NCBI GenBank assembly: GCA_012274205.1
Contig: JAAOZY010000462.1
Location: forward strand, 1-5,609
Source of the DNA: Betaproteobacteria bacterium
GTDB taxonomy: Bacteria > Pseudomonadota > Gammaproteobacteria > Burkholderiales > SG8-39
Length of the DNA stretch: 5,609 nucleotides
Direction: 5' to 3'
Below the pieces are notes generated by a model that saw only the letters and a program-made list of their open reading frames with translations, did not search any database and was not told the origin of the DNA. Shown piece after piece: positions 1-5,270 of this stretch. Position numbers and translations under genes: made by a program. Position 1 is the stretch's first letter. Each line of letters begins with the position of its first letter.

Positions 1-1692
1 CACGCAGCCTCCGGGGAGCGCTTGATCGGGCGCAAGGAAGACGCGGCGTTCTTCTACCTTGCGGCGCGGCTGCGCAGCTCGCGTCAAATCCAGTTCGAGA
101 AGGGCGACCGGCCGCAGCTCCTAACGATCATGATCATGACGATCGGACCGCTGGTCTTGCCCGCCCTGCTGGCCGACCCCGAACTGGCGCAGCGCGTGGT
201 CGCGCGCGTGATCGATTGGGACCGCGCCACGCCGGACCCGTTTCGCGACCGGGCGGAGGCGGAATCCGGCGATGTCAAAGCGAAGCTCGCCGAGATCGAC
301 GCCGGGCTGGCGCGCCTGCCCGCGCAGTTCCGCGACCTGCCCGAGCGGGCCGCCAAGGCGCGCGAGGCGGAAGAGCAGGCCGAGCGCATGATCAAATCCT
401 CGTATACGGAACGCTGCGGTCCGGGCACGCTCGATCCGGTCGATGCCGAAGCCGCAAGCACGCGCATCCGCGAGCAGGCGGAGCATCTCGCGATGACGCA
501 TCCTTTCGTGCTCAGCCGCGCGGGCGGGGCGGTGAAGTCCGCCAGCGTCGGCTCGTGGACGCAGGGGCCATCGCGCCTGCCGCGCAGGCTGACCGTGTCC
601 GTGACCCCTGCAAGCGGGAAGGCGTTTTTTGCCGAAGTGGACGCCGAGTTCACCGTCACGCCCGAGCGCAAGCTCGGTGCGGTCAAGACCTCCCTCGCCT
701 GCCTCACCAATCTCTGGATCGGCCAGCGCGAGGCGTCCTGGAAAGACGTCTGCCGCGACGATCCGGATGCGCTCACGCCGCAGAACTCCGGCTTCGACCC
801 GGAAGCGAAATCGACGCTGGCCGTCGTGCAAAAGCCAGCCTGCGCTTTTCCGGATTTGAAATTCCCCGCCGACTTCGCCGTGTTCGCTGCGGGCGCCTAC
901 ACCGGCCGCGAGATCGCGTTCCAGATAGACCAGAGCGGCCATCAAGCAACGCAGATCGACGTCGCCGTGAACAGCCCGGACAAACCCGTGGCGCTGATGC
1001 TGGGCGCCTACGAGCCGACCATCTGGAATATCAGCTGGTCGGAGCGCACCCGGATACTCGCGGTGCTGGTCGGGGGATACCACCGGCAGGCGGTCGCCGG
1101 CCTGGAGACGGCCACGCCGCTGCTGAACAGTTCATACGACAACAAAGGCCCCTGCGGCTACTTCTACGTGACCGCGGACGCCCTTGCTCCCCTGAACCCG
1201 CTGTCCAAGCGCGTCTTCGGCCGCCCTGTGGACCTGGTCTATCCCGCAAGCAAAGGCAGCGTCGTCATCGGCGAGCGCATCGCGGCGGGAACCAGGATGC
1301 TCAGCTCGGACGCGATTACCGTTGCGTCGTTCTACGACAAGTCCGCCCCGCTCGCCGGTCCCGCAGGGCTGAAGGATGCCGTTCGCCGCGGGCTGCTGCG
1401 CAAGGCCACCGCGGCCGACGCCGACGCCTGGTCCGATGCCGTCGCGCAGAATTCCCGGCGCGATATTCCACCCGTGGCCGGGCAAGGTATTCCCAAACCG
1501 CCCGGGCCACCCTTGTACAACACCTTCGTGGTGCTCGGAGCCTTCACCTATCCAGCGGGGCTTTACGGCGGCAATCTGGCCTACTTTCTGATTCCCAAAG
1601 GCGTGCCCAGGCCGAAAGGCGATCCCGGACATTCCGCCGTGTATGATTTCAACACGCTCAGCTGCCAGGGACCCTTGTGCACCGCTCGCTGA
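1..1692 (+). CDS. Uncharacterised protein, 5' end outside the window
   Basis: The frame is open from base 1 to a TGA at 1690-1692 (563 codons visible), so the gene very probably starts upstream. A TTG at 22 has a GGGGAG-like sequence just before it and could be called as a start, but the residues before it (ASGER) read like ongoing protein. I do not recognise the family. What is visible, counting from window codon 1: a segment rich in aromatic and hydrophobic residues ending in VIDWDRATPDPF (about 15-81); a charged, Ala/Glu/Arg-rich and probably helical stretch (about 84-165); then a mixed, beta-type region to the end. A distinctive block lies at about 336-362, containing AYEPTIWNISW and then a GGYHRQ motif. 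Seven cysteines occur, including a C-terminal CQGPLC (555-560). No transmembrane helix is evident in the visible part, and any signal peptide would lie outside. The small membrane-protein gene follows after 49 bp on the same strand. Coding is certain; the function is unknown. Confidence 0.85.
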   Translation, partial: HAASGERLIGRKEDAAFFYLAARLRSSRQIQFEKGDRPQLLTIMIMTIGPLVLPALLADPELAQRVVARVIDWDRATPDPFRDRAEAESGDVKAKLAEIDAGLARLPAQFRDLPERAAKAREAEEQAERMIKSSYTERCGPGTLDPVDAEAASTRIREQAEHLAMTHPFVLSRAGGAVKSASVGSWTQGPSRLPRRLTVSVTPASGKAFFAEVDAEFTVTPERKLGAVKTSLACLTNLWIGQREASWKDVCRDDPDALTPQNSGFDPEAKSTLAVVQKPACAFPDLKFPADFAVFAAGAYTGREIAFQIDQSGHQATQIDVAVNSPDKPVALMLGAYEPTIWNISWSERTRILAVLVGGYHRQAVAGLETATPLLNSSYDNKGPCGYFYVTADALAPLNPLSKRVFGRPVDLVYPASKGSVVIGERIAAGTRMLSSDAITVASFYDKSAPLAGPAGLKDAVRRGLLRKATAADADAWSDAVAQNSRRDIPPVAGQGIPKPPGPPLYNTFVVLGAFTYPAGLYGGNLAYFLIPKGVPRPKGDPGHSAVYDFNTLSCQGPLCTAR

Positions 1693-1741
1693 ACTGTCGA
1701 TCCAGGCGCCCTGCGCGCGAAGCCCTTCAGGCCGGCGGCAC

Positions 1742-1930
1742 ATGACAGTTCTCTTGATCGGGCTCGGCGTCCTTGGCTTTGTGCTCGGCTTGTTCTATCT
1801 GAAGGATCGGCTCAAAAACCGCACGCTGGCGCGCATCGCCCACAGCGATCTGGTCATGCGCTTCACGGTAATCGGGGTTGCATTGATCGCGGTCGGCCTG
1901 CAGTTCGCGATCGAGAAGCTGTTTTCCTGA
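1742..1930 (+). CDS. Small protein with two predicted membrane helices
   Basis: This is a 62-residue protein starting at ATG 1742 and ending with TGA 1928-1930. The frame is open further upstream (from 1643), but that would overlap the preceding gene by 50 bp, and the residues before 1742 are Pro/Arg/Ser-rich and unlike a membrane protein, so I prefer the ATG immediately before the hydrophobic stretch. Helix 1 spans about residues 3-20 (MTVLLIGLGVLGFVLGLFYL). A basic segment follows (KDRLKNRTLARIAH), then helix 2 at about 42-58 (TVIGVALIAVGLQFAIE). The basic loop suggests a hairpin with both ends outside by the positive-inside rule, which is an inference. No strong Shine-Dalgarno sequence is seen; only an AGG lies about 10 bases upstream. 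It sits 49 bp after the unknown gene and may be co-transcribed with it. No family is recognised. The membrane topology is well supported; the function is not. Confidence 0.7.
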   Translation: MTVLLIGLGVLGFVLGLFYLKDRLKNRTLARIAHSDLVMRFTVIGVALIAVGLQFAIEKLFS

Positions 1931-1933
1931 GGC

Positions 1934-1972
1934 GCGCAGGCCCGCAGCGCGTTTTCCCGCGGGCCGCGCTGC
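1934..1972. terminator. GC-rich hairpin between convergent genes, likely bidirectional terminator
   Basis: The 61-bp gap between the stop codons of the small membrane protein (1930) and the OsmC-like gene (1992, minus strand) contains a strong inverted repeat. GCGC (1934-1937), a bulged A, then GGCCCGC (1939-1945) pair with GCGGGCC (1959-1965) and GCGC (1966-1969), giving 11 pairs around a 13-base loop. An alternative 8-bp perfect stem, GCAGCGCG (1944-1951) with CGCGCTGC (1965-1972), uses overlapping bases. Position and symmetry suit transcription stop for both genes. There is no T-tract after the stem on either strand, so it is not a textbook intrinsic terminator; it may act with Rho or as an mRNA 3'-end stabiliser. 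Confidence 0.5.
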
Positions 1973-1991
1973 CCCGATCCCGGCGCGAGCG

Positions 1992-2504
1992 CTAGGACTC
2001 GATCTGCAATTCGACGTCGATGGCGCGGCGGATCGCGTCGCCCACGGGCGAATGCGCGTCCGCCCAGTGCACGATGTCGCGCAGGCGCGCTGCATCCACG
2101 CCGGCCGCCGCAATGCGCACCTTCATTCGCATGGCTAGCGGCCCGGCCGGCACCGCGTCATCCATGCCGAGCAGGCCGCGCCCGTCCGACTCGCTCTCGA
2201 CCGTCACTTCCAGCAGGTCCAGCGTGATGCCGAGTTCGGCCGCGCGCATCGCGATCACGGTCGCGTCGCAGGTCGCGAGCGAGGCGCGCAGGTACCAGCC
2301 CGGGCGCGGCGCGCCCGCCTCGCCGCCGACGCCGCGCGGCATGTCGGAGACGATCTCGGCGCCCTCCGGCCCGCGCGCGCGACAGCGCAGGCCTGCCTCC
2401 AGCACGGCGGTGGCGGGCGCATCGGTGCGCCTGCGCTTGTCCGGGTTGGCCGCGAGCAGCGCCCTCGCCGCGTCGATGGAGCTGCGGATCTCGTCTGCAT
2501 TCAT
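1992..2504 (-). CDS. OsmC/Ohr-family protein lacking the second active-site cysteine
   Basis: This is a 170-residue protein of the OsmC fold, ending in TAG at 1992-1994. The start is the ATG at 2504 (MNADEIRS), preceded five bases upstream by AGGCAGG; a TTG start at 2522 is possible but less likely. The OsmC signature helix is visible as ASLATCDATVIAMRAAELGI (residues 74-93), carrying Cys79, which matches the first redox cysteine of OsmC/Ohr peroxidases. It is followed by the strand LDLLEVTVESESD (96-107) and the C-terminal helix HWADAHSPVGDAIRRA (146-161). In the peroxidases this last motif carries the second cysteine (a CPV/CPY-like motif); here Ser152 replaces it. The thiol-peroxidase cycle of OsmC/Ohr uses both cysteines, so organic hydroperoxide reduction by that route is doubtful. 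Family membership is well supported; the substrate and role are open. It is last in the minus-strand cluster, 100 bp after the crotonase gene, and converges on the small membrane-protein gene. Confidence 0.88.
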   Translation of the reverse strand: MNADEIRSSIDAARALLAANPDKRRRTDAPATAVLEAGLRCRARGPEGAEIVSDMPRGVGGEAGAPRPGWYLRASLATCDATVIAMRAAELGITLDLLEVTVESESDGRGLLGMDDAVPAGPLAMRMKVRIAAAGVDAARLRDIVHWADAHSPVGDAIRRAIDVELQIES

Positions 2505-2509
2505 GCTTG

Positions 2510-2516
2510 CCTGCCT
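2510..2516 (-). promoter_or_regulatory. Ribosome binding site of the OsmC-like gene
   Basis: AGGCAGG on the minus strand lies five bases before ATG 2504. It decides the start in favour of MNADEI over the upstream in-frame TTG at 2522. Confidence 0.55.
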
Positions 2517-2543
2517 TTGCAATGAATCGAAAATCGCGCGTAT

Positions 2544-2595
2544 GACCGGCTGGAAACCCGCGCCAGTATTGGGCCTCCGGCCGATGCCGTACGCA
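2544..2595 (-). repeat. Intergenic repeat, copy 1 (between crotonase and OsmC-like genes)
   Basis: On the plus strand this copy has GACCGGCT (2544-2551), then after a 14-base stretch GTATTGG-GC-CTCCGGCCGAT (2566-2585), then GTACG (2589-2593). The same blocks in the same order occur in the next gap to the right, at 3581-3628. The 20-base core differs at only two adjacent positions (GC in this copy, CG in copy 2). It lies between the stop of the crotonase gene and the ribosome binding site of the OsmC-like gene. Its function is unknown; a transcribed RNA structure or a small REP-type element is possible. Confidence 0.6.
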
Positions 2596-2599
2596 TCTC

Positions 2600-2614
2600 C
2601 CGGCTCAAGGCCGG
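2600..2614. other. Small hairpin over the crotonase stop codon
   Basis: CCGGC (2600-2604) and GCCGG (2610-2614) form a perfect 5-bp stem around a 5-base loop that contains the crotonase TGA stop (2605-2607, minus strand). No T-run follows in the direction of transcription, so it is at best a weak terminator or an mRNA 3'-end structure. It may also be a chance product of high GC content. Confidence 0.25.
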
Positions 2615-3501
2615 ATCACGTTGTTCGGATTCGGCCGCTCGTCCTCAGGCCCCTGGCTGTAATCGCCGAAGGGTCCGTCGCGCGCGGCGATGGCGGCGCG
2701 CACGCCCTGCTGTTCGGAGAGCTCGATGAAGCGCTTCGCATCCGGCGTGTTGCGCATCAGGCCGTCGAGGATGGGCCCGAGCGTCTGGGTCGAGGCGAGC
2801 CCCATGTTCTCGTAGGCATGGTTGACGACGAGCTTCATCGCCGAGAGCTGCGACAGCGGGATCGTCGCCAGCTGCTGCGCCGTGCGCTTGACCGTGGCCT
2901 CGAGCCGCTCGAACGGCACGGCGGAGTTGATCAGGCCGGCCGCTGCAGCCTCCTTGCCCGAGAGCGGCTTGCCGGTAAGCGCGTATTCCTTCGCCTTGGT
3001 CAGGCCGAGCCGGTAGATCCACATCCCGCTCAGGTAGGCGCCCCACATGCGCGAGTAGGGTGTGCCGATGCGCGCGTCCTCGCTCGCGATCACCAGGTCG
3101 GCGCACAGCGCGTAGTCGCTGCCCCCGCCCACGCACCAGCCGTGCACCTGCGCGATCACCGGCTTGGGCGAGCGCCAGATGCTCATGAATTTCTGCGTCG
3201 GCGCCAGCGTCGGGGCGGTGGAAAACGCGAAGTCCTTGCCCGGGTCCCACTGGCCATCCGTATTAATGTACTTGTCCCAGTGATGGAAGCCCTGGCCGAA
3301 GTCGAAGCCGCCGCAGAAGGAGCGCCCCGCCCCGCGCAAAATGATGAGCTTGACGCCTTCGTCGCGGACCGCGGCTTCGATCGCCGCCTCGAGCTCGTCG
3401 GGCATCGGCGGCACGATGGTATTCAGCGCCTCGGGCCGGTTGAGCGTGACGGTCGCGACGGCGCCATCGGTGCTGTAGAGGATGGTTTCGAACTTGTGCA
3501 T
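2605..3501 (-). CDS. Crotonase (enoyl-CoA hydratase/isomerase) family protein with atypical active site
   Basis: This is a 298-residue crotonase-fold protein, expected to be cytoplasmic and to act on an acyl-CoA thioester. The start is ATG 3501 (MHKFETI), with GGAGAG four bases upstream; an in-frame ATG at 3513 lacks such a site. Visible signatures: VATVTLNRPEALN (residues 15-27); the first oxyanion-hole element SFCGGFD (61-67); and the second, HGWCVGGGSDYALCADLVIAS (120-140 region), with its glycines at 125-127. The two catalytic glutamates of classical enoyl-CoA hydratase (Glu144 and Glu164 in the rat enzyme) align with Asp129 (in GGGSD) and Tyr149 (in IGTPYSRMWG), so normal hydratase chemistry is doubtful. 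A longer loop follows the first oxyanion element (about 72-95, Trp/Asp-rich), and a polar tail ends the protein, making it longer than the usual roughly 260 residues. Isomerase, hydrolase, lyase or non-catalytic roles remain possible. It lies 146 bp downstream of the acyl-CoA-binding protein gene. Confidence 0.92.
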   Translation of the reverse strand: MHKFETILYSTDGAVATVTLNRPEALNTIVPPMPDELEAAIEAAVRDEGVKLIILRGAGRSFCGGFDFGQGFHHWDKYINTDGQWDPGKDFAFSTAPTLAPTQKFMSIWRSPKPVIAQVHGWCVGGGSDYALCADLVIASEDARIGTPYSRMWGAYLSGMWIYRLGLTKAKEYALTGKPLSGKEAAAAGLINSAVPFERLEATVKRTAQQLATIPLSQLSAMKLVVNHAYENMGLASTQTLGPILDGLMRNTPDAKRFIELSEQQGVRAAIAARDGPFGDYSQGPEDERPNPNNVIRP

Positions 3502-3505
3502 CGCA

Positions 3506-3511
3506 CTCTCC
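3506..3511 (-). promoter_or_regulatory. Ribosome binding site of the crotonase gene
   Basis: GGAGAG on the minus strand lies four bases before ATG 3501. It overlaps the alternative upstream ATG (3513-3511) and favours the start MHKFETI. Confidence 0.6.
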
Positions 3512-3580
3512 ATGTAAGCTCGCGCCGGACACGATTGGGGCTTCGCCGGGCTCACGGCTCGCACTGCATGAATGCCCGGA

Positions 3581-3628
3581 GACCGGCTCTGGTATTGGCG
3601 CTCCGGCCGATCCCCTGCGGCGTACGGC
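3581..3628 (-). repeat. Intergenic repeat, copy 2 (between ACBP and crotonase genes)
   Basis: On the plus strand this copy has GACCGGCT (3581-3588), GTATTGG-CG-CTCCGGCCGAT (3592-3611) and GTACG (3622-3626), in the same order as copy 1 at 2544-2595 but with different spacing. The core is flanked by a 6-bp inverted repeat, CCGGAG (3576-3581) and CTCCGG (3601-3606), separated by 19 bases. The rest of this 146-bp gap (3502-3647) shows no convincing gene or promoter. The crotonase frame stays open through it, but the start evidence places it outside the gene. Confidence 0.6.
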
Positions 3629-3647
3629 ACCCGCCGAACGCTGCGCT

Positions 3648-3905
3648 TCAGTCCTTCAGCGACTCGATCAGGTCCACGTACTGGCGCATCGCGTCTTCGC
3701 GCGAGCTGCCCGCGATGGCGGCCCAGGCATCGTACTTGGTGCGGGCGATGAAGTCGCTCATGCCCGGCCGCTTGCCGTCCGCATCGCCGCTCGTGCCCTG
3801 TTTGTACAGGGCGTAGAGTTTGAGCAGCGTAGTGTTGTCCGGACGCTCGGCCAGGGTTTTGGACGCCGCCACGGCGGCTTCGAATTGCTGTTGCAGGTCT
3901 GACAT
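3648..3905 (-). CDS. Acyl-CoA-binding protein (ACBP)
   Basis: This is an 85-residue protein covering the whole acyl-CoA-binding domain, the usual length of a stand-alone ACBP. Members of this four-helix family bind medium- and long-chain acyl-CoA esters in the cytosol and act as carrier or buffer. The signature region reads LLKLYALYKQGTSGD (residues 27-41), RPGMSDFIARTKYDAW (46-61) and EDAMRQYVDLIESL (70-83). The ligand-contacting residues known from bovine ACBP are all present with an offset of three: Tyr31, Tyr34, Lys35, Lys57 and Tyr76 correspond to Tyr28, Tyr31, Lys32, Lys54 and Tyr73. ATG 3905 is preceded by a strong GAGGAG at five bases, and TGA is at 3648-3650. The gene starts 21 bp after the rmuC stop, so both are probably on one mRNA. 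ACBP is patchily distributed in bacteria, and a nearby acyl-CoA ligase and crotonase fit its role. Identification is very secure. Confidence 0.96.
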   Translation of the reverse strand: MSDLQQQFEAAVAASKTLAERPDNTTLLKLYALYKQGTSGDADGKRPGMSDFIARTKYDAWAAIAGSSREDAMRQYVDLIESLKD

Positions 3906-3910
3906 GCTTT

Positions 3911-3916
3911 CTCCTC
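3911..3916 (-). promoter_or_regulatory. Strong ribosome binding site of the ACBP gene
   Basis: GAGGAG on the minus strand lies five bases before ATG 3905, within the 21-bp gap after rmuC. It is the best Shine-Dalgarno match in the window and suggests efficient translation independent of rmuC. Confidence 0.75.
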
Positions 3917-3926
3917 GGGACGCGGG

Positions 3927-5195
3927 TTAGCTTTCCGGTGCTTTCGACGTATCCACCAGCCGCACCACCTTGTCGGTGGCGGGCTTCTCGTCGATCTCCG
4001 CCGCTTCGATGCGCTGGAACTGCTGGCTGATCTTGCCGCCGGTCACCTGGATCTTCTCCACGTCGTCATTGGCCTGGCGGATGTGGTCGGCGAGCTTTTT
4101 CATGCGCTCGTCGAAGCGGCCGAACTCGACCGCAAGGCGCGCGAGCGATTCCTTGATCACGTGGATCTGCTTGCGCGTTTCCACGTCCTTCAGCACCGCG
4201 CGCGCGGTATTGAGCACCGCCATCAGCGTGGTCGGCGACACGATCCACACCCGCCTTGCGTTGGCGTATTCCACCACCTCGGCGTGATAGGCGTGGATCT
4301 CGGCGAACACCGCCTCGGCCGGCACGAACATCACCGCGCCGTCCGAAGTCTCGTTGGCGATGATGTATTTCGAGGCGATGGCATCGATGTGCTTCCTGAT
4401 GTCGGCGCGGAACGCCTTCTGCGCGAGGTTGCGGTCCGCCTCGTTCACGCCGGCCTCGAACATGCGGTGGTAGTTCTCCAGCGGAAACTTCGAATCCACC
4501 GCCACCAGGCCGGTCGGCTCGGGCAGCTTCAGCACGCAATCGGCGCGCGTGCCGTTCGAGAGCGTGTACTGCAGTTCGAACGCGCCCGGGGGCATGACGT
4601 TGCGCACCAGCGCTTCGAGCTGCACTTCGCCGAACGCGCCGCGCGATTTCTTGTCGCCGAGCAGCTCCTGCAGGCTCACCACGCTGCCGGTGAGATTGTC
4701 GATCTTCTTCTGCGCCTCGTCGATGGTCGCCAGGCGCTGCATCACGTTGACGAAAGTCTCGTTGGTTTTCTTGAAGCCCTCGTCCAGGCGCTCGCTCACC
4801 TTGCCCGATATCTGCTCCAGGCGCTGGTCGATCTTGGCGTTCAGCTGCTCGGTGGTCGCGGCGAGCTGCTTGATCATCGCCTCGCGGCTTTGCCCGAGGT
4901 TTTCCGCCAGGCTCAGCTTGAGCGCATGCAGCGTGTCGCGCGTCTGCTTGAGTTCCTCGGCCAGCGTGCCGCGCAGGCGCTCGGACGATTCGCCGAAATT
5001 CGCGCCCAGCCGGTCGCCTTGCTGCGTCAGCCCGCCGTGCAGGTCGCTGAGCATGGCGCGGTGCTTCTCTTCCAGCCCCTGCGCCATGCCTGCGGGCAGC
5101 TCATCCACCTTGCGGCTCACACCAGCCATGCGCCAGGCGAGCCAGCCCGCGAGCAGGAGCAGCAAAACGGCGAGGCCGAGGAGGATTTCGAGCAT
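3927..5195 (-). CDS. rmuC: RmuC family protein (DNA recombination/rearrangement limiting protein)
   Basis: This is a 422-residue RmuC homologue. In E. coli, rmuC limits DNA inversion at short inverted repeats, and the family carries a predicted PD-(D/E)XK-type nuclease fold. Domain order: an N-terminal membrane anchor (residues 3-22, MLEILLGLAVLLLLLAGW and on); a long coiled-coil region (about 30-170, rich in Glu/Lys/Gln/Leu); then the RmuC domain (about 175-390). Candidate catalytic positions are Glu190 in GAFGEVQLE, Asp219 in RADCVLKLP, and Asp234 and Lys236 in AVDSKFPLENY. Further conserved blocks are DGAVMFVPAEAVFAEI (285-300) and VWIVSPTTLMAVLNT (316-330). I chose ATG 5195 because it directly precedes the anchor helix; the frame stays open for 264 bases upstream, but that stretch is Arg/Ala-rich and overlaps the divergent gene. 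No Shine-Dalgarno is seen before this ATG. The stop is TAA at 3927-3929. It is probably co-transcribed with the ACBP gene. Confidence 0.95.
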   Translation of the reverse strand: MLEILLGLAVLLLLLAGWLAWRMAGVSRKVDELPAGMAQGLEEKHRAMLSDLHGGLTQQGDRLGANFGESSERLRGTLAEELKQTRDTLHALKLSLAENLGQSREAMIKQLAATTEQLNAKIDQRLEQISGKVSERLDEGFKKTNETFVNVMQRLATIDEAQKKIDNLTGSVVSLQELLGDKKSRGAFGEVQLEALVRNVMPPGAFELQYTLSNGTRADCVLKLPEPTGLVAVDSKFPLENYHRMFEAGVNEADRNLAQKAFRADIRKHIDAIASKYIIANETSDGAVMFVPAEAVFAEIHAYHAEVVEYANARRVWIVSPTTLMAVLNTARAVLKDVETRKQIHVIKESLARLAVEFGRFDERMKKLADHIRQANDDVEKIQVTGGKISQQFQRIEAAEIDEKPATDKVVRLVDTSKAPES

Positions 5196-5202
5196 GGGCC
5201 AA

Positions 5203-5208
5203 AGTATA
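5203..5208 (-). promoter_or_regulatory. Candidate -10 element for rmuC
   Basis: TATACT on the minus strand matches the sigma-70 -10 consensus at 5 of 6 bases and stands out in GC-rich sequence. No acceptable -35 is found 16-18 bases upstream. The predicted transcription start would fall at about 5196-5195, on the rmuC ATG itself, which would make the mRNA leaderless or nearly so. Confidence 0.4.
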
Positions 5209-5237
5209 GCCCAAGCCGCAGGCGCCGCAGCGCGGGC

Positions 5238-5243
5238 TAGAAT
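5238..5243 (+). promoter_or_regulatory. Candidate -10 element for the divergent acyl-CoA ligase gene
   Basis: TAGAAT matches the -10 consensus at 5 of 6 bases. It would start transcription at about 5250, some 20 bases before ATG 5271. No good -35 is seen; the sequence 17 bases upstream is GCCGCA, part of a short 9-bp-period tandem (GCCGCAG at 5215-5221 and 5224-5230). With the rmuC element it makes the 75-bp gap 5196-5270 a compact divergent promoter region. Confidence 0.35.
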
Positions 5244-5270
5244 GCGGCATGACCCGGCGCGACTCCGAAC

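Noticed and set aside
216..1646. A 476-codon plus-strand frame inside the left-edge gene
   Set aside because: It is very Arg-rich with no fold-like hydrophobic pattern. Frame 1 across the same region has balanced composition and a coherent protein.
1643..1741. A 33-residue N-terminal extension of the small membrane protein
   Set aside because: It would overlap the upstream gene by 50 bp and adds a Pro/Arg/Ser-rich stretch before an otherwise typical N-terminal membrane helix.
3576..3606. The CCGGAG/CTCCGG inverted repeat as an intrinsic terminator after the ACBP gene
   Set aside because: There are only six pairs around a 19-base loop and no T-run. It is better treated as part of the repeat element.
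3502..3630. A 43-residue N-terminal extension of the crotonase
   Set aside because: It runs through the intergenic repeat, lacks the crotonase N-terminal pattern, and a good ribosome binding site marks ATG 3501.
2020..3816. A 598-codon open frame on the plus strand opposite the OsmC-like, crotonase and part of the ACBP genes
   Set aside because: Its length comes from G/C at third codon positions of the real minus-strand genes, which removes stops from the antisense frame. The translation is Arg/Ala/Pro-rich without motifs, and the minus-strand genes have clear family signatures and ribosome binding sites.
4083..5240. A 385-codon plus-strand open frame opposite rmuC
   Set aside because: It is an antisense shadow of rmuC: rich in His/Arg/Leu with no recognisable domain, while the minus strand encodes a complete RmuC.
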